Assembly (NCBI RefSeq): GCF_964340395.1
Contig: NC_135562.1
Coordinates: 8,077,634-8,141,633, forward strand
Source: Glandiceps talaboti
Lineage: Eukaryota; Hemichordata; Enteropneusta; Spengelidae
Direction of reading: 5' to 3'
Length of the DNA: 64,000 nucleotides
The translations under genes were made by a program, and so were the position numbers. Positions 1-64,000 of the stretch are shown piece after piece. The notes beneath the pieces were generated by a model. The model was not told the origin of the DNA, did no database searches, and saw nothing but the letters and a program-made list of their open reading frames with translations. The first letter of the stretch is position 1. Each line of letters opens with the position of its first letter.

Positions 1-323
1 TGGGGGTCTGGGGCCTAAGTGTAAGAATTTGGTTTTTTTTATCCTACATTGAAGTATTGATCTCGTCCCTACGCCGATCTAGATATCATTGCAAGGGTTA
101 GTATAATCGCAGCTAAGTTCAGACCACTGTAAGTCGTACTATAATAATTGTGATTTGAGAAAAGATCATGCTCGTGATGCAGTCAGATACTGTCTGTAAG
201 AAAACGATAAGAGGATATCCAAAGATCTCAAGCTGTCACGTGACATACATCGAATACAAGGCATTATAAACATTGCTTAAGACTACCCCTTCCCTATCCC
301 ATTCGACGTTTATATTGTGAATA

Positions 324-698
324 TAGCCTACCTGTAGACTTGAAGGACTATTACTACTACACTATTTCAGCTATCCTAACTATAGCCTACCTGTAGACTT
401 GACGGACTAACACTACTACACTATTTCCTCTATCCTAACTGTAGCATGTAGCCTACCTGTAGACTTGAAGGACTACCACTACTACACTATTTCAGCTACT
501 AGTATCCTAACTGTAGCCTACCTGTAGGCTTGAAGGACTATTACTACTACACTATTTCCGCTATCCTAACTGTAGCCTACCTGCAGACTTGACGGACTAA
601 CACTACTACACTATTTCCTCTATCCTAACTGTAGCATGTAGCCTACCTGTAGACTTGAAGGACTAACGTTACTACACTATTTCAGCTATCCCTAACTG
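324..698. repeat. Minisatellite, six units of 59-66 bp
   Basis: Units begin at TAGCCTACCTG (324, 383, 449, 514, 573, 639) and contain ACTTGAAGGACTA and ACTACACTATTTC. Unit lengths alternate 59, 66, 65, 59, 66, and units 2-3 match units 5-6 best, suggesting a higher-order unit of about 190 bp. The last unit runs into an inverted copy. Confidence 0.85.
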
Positions 699-795
699 AC
701 ATTTCGATTTTTTTATCGTCCTTCCAATCAAAATGTCAGTTAGGATAGCCGAAATAGTGTAGTAGTGTTTAACTTAGTTCTCCAAGTCTACAGGT
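672..795. repeat. Inverted repeat at the end of the minisatellite
   Basis: ACTACACTATTTCAGCTATC...CTAACTGACATTT is followed, after a short loop, by AAATGTCAGTTAGGATAG, CGAAATAGTGTAGTAGT and later TCCAAGTCTACAGGT, the reverse complement of the minisatellite unit. A foldback transposon end or cruciform-prone hairpin. Confidence 0.8.
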
Positions 796-2984
796 CACAT
801 TGTGAATTTCGCGTAGATGTAAAAATAGTATCTAAAACACCGCGTGAAAATTTAGTCCTGCTTTATTACTAGAAGTAATGTTATCTAATAGAGTCGAATG
901 TCGTATACAGACTACAATGCAATTAACCATCAGTTGTCAACAACTACTTGGTATCCAAATGAAATAAAACGCACAATAGTTACGGCAATTTAGTTTACAC
1001 AATTCATGGTTCAATACCCGCAAGGTGAGAGGTCATGAACTTTGACCTTTACTCGTGCTGTGTATTCATGGTGATATAATGACAAGAAGGGGAAATTTGT
1101 ATTAAGGGTTTAATTGCCTACTTTATTTTACATTCACTAGCGGATACTGCTGTAGTACGTTGGACTATTAACGGGTCGACATGTGTACAATTGCTCACGT
1201 ATCATACATTGATGTTCTTTTATACGCAGTAGTCAACAATGAATACAGTTTCTATCACTCCAACATTTGTGATTTTGTACTAATGGCATTCTGTATTGAT
1301 GATAACAGCGTCATTTGCACCACAGGGAGCCTTGTATTCAACGGGTGACAGGACTAAGCAGACTAACATTGAAAGTAATATTATGATTTGAGGAAACTCT
1401 ATTTCATAACAAGTCTTCTTGATTGCATATTGGATCAGGGTTTTTTCCCCCCATAGAAATGTGTACGTGCCTCTAGTATATATTGACGCCTTTTTTCCTA
1501 AATGTTAGGTTTTATTTGCATAATTGATACCTTCACAACTATTTGATTATTTATCCATATAAAGTAATTAATATATTAATATTGAATAGATATTTAAATT
1601 ATGGCATAAATAAATATGTGATTAGGAAATTGAAGGTATTTAAGCAGGATGCCTTTAAATTGTAGCCGAGTAAAGTAAGACCGATGAATCGTTGGAATTT
1701 ACACAGAATTTATATCTGATCTGAATGCAATAATTTTAGACTTCAGACAAACAAAATAAAAAGACTAGCTCATTTCATGTATTGATAAGCAATGTATACA
1801 CAAAATCTGAAATCAAACACTCTTGTCTTTCAATTGCAATAATACACATGGTTTTTGTAAAGCTATTTTCATTTACACGGCTCAGCAAAAAATGAATATA
1901 TTTTAAGAAATTTTTGTTCTATCTAAAAATATATCCTTTTTATTAAAAAAAATATGCATATGTATGAATTTTTAATGGTGGCAATGCAACGTTTTTGAAA
2001 CTCTTTGTGTGTGTATCTCATCAGTGACTGTCAGCATCCTCATGTTCACAAACTCATATAACGAGCAAAACATGAGGGTACTTATTTAGATTGTTTGTTG
2101 GCGAATGCCCTTTAAAGTTACATACGTCATCTGGGATGCTTTTGCATATGTGTATATATGTTTGTTGAAGCGAGAGCACATGCGTGCTGGCCCCCGTGTC
2201 GTATGGTATTGTAGTAACATATTGTTTGCTATTTTTGGTCACTGATATATTGGTTCATCGGACGAAATCCTGTTGTTGGAGGGCGGGTACAGTGTAAGGT
2301 TTGACAGGGTGATGCCGACTTTTTCTTATTAATGACCTTGAGTGCTACAATGGTGCACGATTAACGGGGGAGGTACTTGTTGACACGGTATTAAAACCCA
2401 CTACAGGCACCGATACCTGACCCGTGTTTGCTACCAGCACTTTATATACCAGCTCACTTGCATATATTCATTAAAATGCTAACAATTAAGGGTGATGTTT
2501 ATTTCATTGCATCTACACTCTTTTGTGATAAATAAAGGACTTTAAAACAATCTCCCGTTTGATTTCCACCATTCAAGAACCAAGCGGAACGTATACCCAC
2601 ATAGCTTCGTTTTAATCGATCGATGCTTGTATAGCCTCGCTTAGCGCAAACCATACAAATTTAACTGACCTGTGCTCGGTAATGAAAGTGATAGTTTTCA
2701 AAATGGCAGACTCCGAACTCATATCGCATGAACGCGCAACAAGTGGCTCCGTTGTAGCGGAAACGCTCGTGTCGTTGCTACACTCAAACACGACCTTGCT
2801 CACTTACTATTACTTAGCGTGGCTATCACATCTCGCCGCGGCATGCCTTGAACTGCTCGAATCATGCAATACGTAACATGGTTACGACACAACTGTGTTA
2901 ATACGTAACTGTGTACTCCTATTGCAAAATTTGCAGCTGTGGGTATTCCCTGCAATAGAGATTCGTATAAAAAAAATCACTCAC

Positions 2985-3045
2985 CTTGTGACGTTACTGA
3001 GGCGATGGTCGTGAAGAACACTACTAATGTAAACAGAGAAGCCAT
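2985..3045 (-). CDS. First coding exon of a secreted or membrane protein (signal peptide), gene runs off left edge
   Basis: On the minus strand an ATG at 3045 opens MASLFTLVVFFTTIASVTSQ followed by a strong donor, CAAG|GTGAGTG, after 20 codons plus one base. The sequence is a textbook signal peptide (short N-region, hydrophobic core, small residues before the likely cleavage at VTS-Q), and a phase-1 intron right after the signal peptide is the usual structure of secreted-protein genes. I could not identify the next exon in 1-2984, so the product is unknown. The gene would be head-to-tail downstream of the ABCA gene. Confidence 0.55.
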
Positions 3046-4395
3046 ACTACGAAACTACGATCTCGTCGGTTACTACCTATAACATTCGACCACCATTGGT
3101 GTTAATTTTGTCCTTCTAGTGAAAGTGACAGTACTCCGGTCTTCGCCAGGTATATTACAAAATATCGCGTCAAAACAAACACGCACACATACACAAACTT
3201 GTTAAATTCCTTCACCGTTGTGTTCAACGCCTTGAGAAAACTGTGTCATATCGCAGGAGACGCTTACGCTCGAATTTAAAACGGTCCCCAACCTCTACAG
3301 AACAATTGATCTGTTCATATTCAAAAGAGGTGGCTGTGTACCTTGGTGTGCTTAACAGAAACGTAAAACATGAATAGACTTCATGAATTATTCATGAGAT
3401 GTTCCACCCAAGCTGATACACCGTGGAAGACTGCCAGGCTTTTTAGGTTTCAACAACTGTTTGTACACGGCTTTTATTTAAAGTCATTGATTCAAAAAAA
3501 TATAATCTGAAAAAATTGCATCACTTAATCTTTATAATTTTCGAGTTATTCATCCCATGTGTTTCTATGTATATATCATACATTGTTACATTAGACCCAT
3601 TGCTTGTGCGATAAATGTTTTATAGATAGCAAAATATTGAGCAAAAAAATGTTAATTTTTTCCCATTCCTTCATGAACCCCAAAGTAGTAAGATGCGAAT
3701 ATTCATTTCTCAAAGAAAGTAAAATGTGTAGTACATAGCCCCTTTGTGGACGAGTGGGTTTGCACCGGTATTCTCAAGTCTTTTGCCTATTGTTATCGTT
3801 TCAGTAAGGTATTGTTATCCGTTCTATTGTCCTGTGTTTGACGTTACATACCACTCAAGACACAAATGTTTAATGTAAAATATCTCAACCCAATTCTTTA
3901 GAAATTTAAATTCAACCTTTGGCATCATTACATGCCTTTTGCAAGGTATCGTTTACGCTAGCTATCAAACATTGGGCTGAAAATTTCGGCATTGCAAACA
4001 TGCCAAATCTCGCGGCCGTAGATTCGAAGGTAGAATGACGGTGACGAAGAACTCCAGCCTTGACGGTCATATAATTTGGATCTTCTACTGTATAATAGGT
4101 TGAGACTTGTTTAGCAATTGTGTTTTGCTAATGTGTGACGTTTGTCTCGGTATAACCATATACAAATGTATATCAGAGAAATTATCAATATATTCGTCAT
4201 TGGAACGGACTTTGGAGAACATAACCTTGGACCTTTGTGAAATAAGAAACTTCCACCTGATGGCCACAGAGGGCGACATAATAATAAGAAGTGTGTAAAT
4301 TACCAAGGCGGTTGGAAATATTCAAGTATATCGTTTCTGTTTCAGAATACTTGATCATCATCATCTTCGTCGCCTTCGCCTTCGCCTATGTTGTC

Positions 4396-4396
4396 A

Positions 4397-4428
<32 letters not shown>

Positions 4429-4444
4429 ACCACCACCACCACCA
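4396..4444. repeat. Trinucleotide arrays (TCG)n and (CCA)n
   Basis: About 12 TCG units followed directly by about 7 CCA units, in the intergenic spacer. Confidence 0.9.
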
Positions 4445-4531
4445 ACACAGCCAAAAACACTTTAAAGTATTTTCAAATTGTCGGATGCACTGGACCTATT
4501 AACCAACTAATCTCACCATTGCTTACATTGG

Positions 4532-4551
4532 CAGTAGTAGTAGTAGTAGTA

Positions 4552-4620
<69 letters not shown>
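4532..4620. repeat. (GTA)n trinucleotide array
   Basis: About 29 units with one interruption (GAA). Confidence 0.92.
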
Positions 4621-5390
4621 AAAATTTATTTAAGAACAGGGTAGCCAGGCTTACATAATAACACACACGTTTTGTCAACATTAAAGGGCGGGGTTGTCCA
4701 GACTCTGTTCCATTGTAGTATTCTCCATGAAATGCAATGACTAGAATTCGTTCTGAATCATCATGTGTCGTTATGTGAAAAAAACGTCAGCTGTGTAAGT
4801 CGAGGATATTTAAAATTTGTCAACGCCCACGTACAATGTATTGAACTGAAGAGTACTTGAAATGCAAACTATCTCAAACTGTATATATGTCGCCGAAGAG
4901 AACAAGTACCGAATTAAATAGACACATTTATAATCATAAAAACCGCCTATATATCTTTCTGTTGATATTGTTCAACTTTCAATCTAACCCTTATAAACTG
5001 CTATCACTAGTTACATGTACATCTACCAGTATATTATTTTAATACTCCCCCCCCCCCCTTCGTGAAAATCCTCATTTATGATGATTTTTTTTTCAATTCC
5101 TCATTTTTCACAACACCACTTTAGCTGAACAATCCAAAACGGAAATTGGAAACTGAAATGACATGGTTGTGTGCCATAGTGTAGAGCGGAAAAGACTTTG
5201 TTATAGTGCCAGTGGTTTCGTCGCTCCTGCACAGCGCCATCTACGGCAATTCATATCGTTTCAAAAATAAGCTTTTCAACAAAGCATCTGATCGCAAGAA
5301 CTCATTATTCGTTGGAACATTTCCTAGATACATGTAAATGTTGCAAATGTGTGTATCGATTTGTTTGTCTGTCTCTGTCTGTTTTTCTCC

Positions 5391-5448
<58 letters not shown>
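5391..5448. repeat. (TCTG)n tetranucleotide array
   Basis: About 14 perfect units of TGTC. Confidence 0.92.
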
Positions 5449-5453
<5 letters not shown>

Positions 5454-5586
5454 TTTACTAAATGTCACACTTTTATCGGGAACACTTTCTAATCAATGTA
5501 TGTTCAATACTAATTTAATGTTTATACAACTTCAAATCTAGAACTTTTCACAGTTTAAACTAGACTAGATACAGTAGACATATACA

Positions 5587-5661
5587 TAACTTGTACGATG
5601 CAGTGATTGGTTTTATTGTCAATAAAAATTATCACATCGTGCGTGCGGTCGTACAAGTTTA
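5587..5661. repeat. Foldback hairpin
   Basis: ACTTGTACGA ... TCGTACAAGT ends enclose TTTTATTGTCAATAAAA, itself a perfect palindrome with a 1-base centre. Arms are imperfect elsewhere. A small foldback element or structured region. Confidence 0.6.
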
Positions 5662-7474
5662 TTGAAAATACTTGATTTATGTTTTCAGTTTTCATGTTCA
5701 ACATGAAACCATGGTTACATTTATCTGTATCTACGTCATCGGTGTTTAATTCATCTGTTCACTACGTATTATTTGTGGTTGTTATTAGCAACAAATCACA
5801 TCAGTAAGTCAATGTATACAATGATCAAACAACGAACATGTTATCAATATAATATTTATTTATTGCCTTTTTCCACCGAGCTGTATTATATGGCCATATA
5901 CCAAAGGTATGTGCATCACTCCACATAAGCAATGCGTTGCATAAGCGTATAAAATAAACTTTTCACCGATTAAATATTCGAACATGAATAAATTCTGAAT
6001 TGATTGGAAAAATAATGGCAGATTCTTTCAAATCTAAAAATTAACATTTTCTGCTTTGTTTTAAATTTACTGGCATCTTGTTCCGCCAAGCATCAAGCTT
6101 ATTATTACCCCATCCCTTACCTATACAATGTTTGTAAAAAAAATAAAGTTAATCTCCTGGTAGTTGTTCAGGTAAACAAGAAATAATATAGTCCAAGAGA
6201 GTAAACGATTGTCCAATTTTCAGTATTTTTTTCTAAATTTTTTTTCTAGAAATTTTAATTTTTTTCTCAAAGATTTAGAAATTTGAAAAAGTGTCAGTAT
6301 CAGTGCATTGCAGTCTCATTGCCTAGACATAATACAATCTCTACGCTACCACAAATCACATCAAACACAACCCAGAATAGTGCGTTGTTGGAGGGAACAG
6401 AGGGTACTGGTTTCTGAGCCAGTAAACAGTAACTTGAAACGCACTATAAATCAATGCAAAATAACACAGTACCACCAAACAAGACAACATTCTGAGTTTA
6501 GGAATTATAATCTATTCCAATATAATACACGAATCAAGGAAAATTTCACTCACTAAGATATTTGAATCCAACCCTGTTATCATTGTTGTGTTAAATGCTA
6601 TGTATCAGTCCAGGTAATGAAACTGCAAATCATATTTTGGAGTAATGAAAATTGACTAACTAATACAATACTTAATACATTAAAAAGATAAACCATATCC
6701 ATGCAAATTATGGATACACAATGACATCATGATACACAGTAAATACACTTGAGTAAAGAATTAACAAATTTTCAAGTCACATTAGATGTAAAAATACATT
6801 TCTTGAGTATTCATAAATATAAAAATCAGTCACTAAGTAGAATATTGAAACTGTATTTACCTATTTCGTATTATATATATATATATATTTCATGAATGTG
6901 TATCATATGAACACTACTTTTATGTTGAATCAGTTCTTACTTGCAGTAACTGTTACAACTACTTTTCAATCTGACAGCAAAATTTGAAAGTATCAAACAT
7001 GAAATAAAACAAAAAGTAAAAACAAAACTAAGAGTCAACATTTTTTTACGAAGTTCTTTGGCTTTAAGTAACAATGCATTACAAAAGAAAATGAACGTTT
7101 TTACGGATACACCCTTTTTCAAGTGAATGATATTCAATCCCTCTCTTCGTCAACACTGAACTATAGAGGGCAGCAGAGAACATTGGTTGAACAATTTTTT
7201 TCTTGAATCCGAAAACGAAAATCACAAATGAAACTGTGGATAAAAACTAACCATTTCTAGAGATGGTATTAATATGATATGCCTGAAACAAACATAGCAT
7301 TTATTTCATAAGATATACATTTTGCATAAAAAGAAAAATTTTGCTATTTGGCAAAATAAATCGAAGACCTGTCGATTTTGTTTTAACAAAAAATCATAGC
7401 GTGTAATTAAGCTTTAATATATACATGTATGTAAATTGTTCACAATACTGAATAAACTACTGCCTGTAAATAAT

Positions 7475-7480
7475 TTTATT
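7475..7480 (-). terminator. Candidate polyadenylation signal AATAAA of the ABCA gene
   Basis: AATAAA on the minus strand, about 150 bases past the stop of the distal last exon. A second AATAAA lies at 7300-7305. Position fits a short 3' UTR; use is not shown by sequence alone. Confidence 0.5.
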
Positions 7481-7631
7481 CATGAACTTGACATTCTTGT
7501 TTATATGGTGTTCTGTTAATATTCTTTAATATTATCATATAAAATATTTTTCTGAATAATCATTTCGTCGTATTGTTGGTTTCCAAGCTATTGAATGTAG
7601 TAATTACAATGTTTTTCAAGAAGTGTTTTCT

Positions 7632-63954
<56,323 letters not shown>

Positions 63955-64000
63955 CTATAATAAAGATATCGAAGTGAAACTTTTATTGTATGAAACAAAT

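Larger units (their letters stand above)
1..2984. other. No recognisable exon; probable first intron of the signal-peptide gene
   Basis: Mostly AT-rich noncoding sequence. It contains the minisatellite at 324-698 with its inverted copy at about 731-795, and a C+G- and CpG-richer stretch around 2690-2880. Short ORFs here (up to 64 codons) have no family resemblance and no consistent splice context. Confidence 0.5.
3100..7631. other. Intergenic spacer between the ABCA 3' end and the signal-peptide gene
   Basis: No coding exon is supported. It holds TCG/CCA (4396-4444), GTA (4532-4620) and TCTG (5391-5448) arrays, a C-run near 5046, a hairpin at about 5587-5661, an AT run near 6872, and CTCF-like motifs around 4259, 5232 and 7165. 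The 3' UTR of the ABCA transcript should occupy its right end, down to about 7.45 kb. Confidence 0.6.

Noticed and set aside
4291-4644. 117-codon ORF rich in Val and Thr
   Set aside because: Produced by the TCG/CCA and GTA arrays; no splice signals or family motif.

Overview
This is a stretch of animal nuclear genome. It is AT-rich, all supported genes are split into short exons with GT-AG introns, and introns and spacers are full of di-, tri-, tetra- and pentanucleotide arrays and small foldback transposons. Intron density, satellite content and the expanded ABCA gene would fit an invertebrate deuterostome (hemichordate or cephalochordate), but no feature here fixes the species.

One gene dominates. 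From about 64.0 kb down to 7.6 kb on the minus strand I could chain 95 exons by hand into a single ABC transporter of subfamily A, of the giant ABCA12/ABCA13 type. Exon phases match at every junction and the exon lengths sum to exactly 5,421 codons including stop. The 5' end (start codon, first membrane segment, start of the first ectodomain) lies beyond the right edge. From N to C (right to left) the visible gene has: a huge first ectodomain built from at least 14 complete tandem modules plus a partial fifteenth (63,954-32,331); a linker exon with two furin-type sites (31,933-31,555); the conserved membrane-proximal ectodomain (31,195-29,629); TMD1 (29,125-26,815); NBD1 (26,280-22,990) with all nucleotide-binding motifs; a regulatory linker (22,744-21,805); TM7 (20,537-20,291); ectodomain 2 (19,797-17,641); the TM8-12 region (16,974-14,516); a charged linker (13,705-13,585); NBD2 (13,178-10,949); and a conserved C-terminal segment that can join one of two alternative last exons (9,649-9,539 or 7,724-7,632).

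Each ectodomain module is normally four exons, D-C-B-A in protein order, with intron phases 0-2-1-0, so a whole module can be duplicated without breaking frame. Four neighbouring modules also carry an extra phase 2-2 exon (E). One block of about 3 kb (near 46.4-49.4 kb) is duplicated at 49.4-52.4 kb with both exons and introns still alignable, so the array has grown recently.

Left of the transporter, 3.1-7.6 kb is intergenic with satellites, hairpins and CTCF-like motifs. A signal-peptide exon on the minus strand (3,045-2,985) starts a second, otherwise unseen gene running off the left edge. The first 1 kb holds a minisatellite with an inverted copy.
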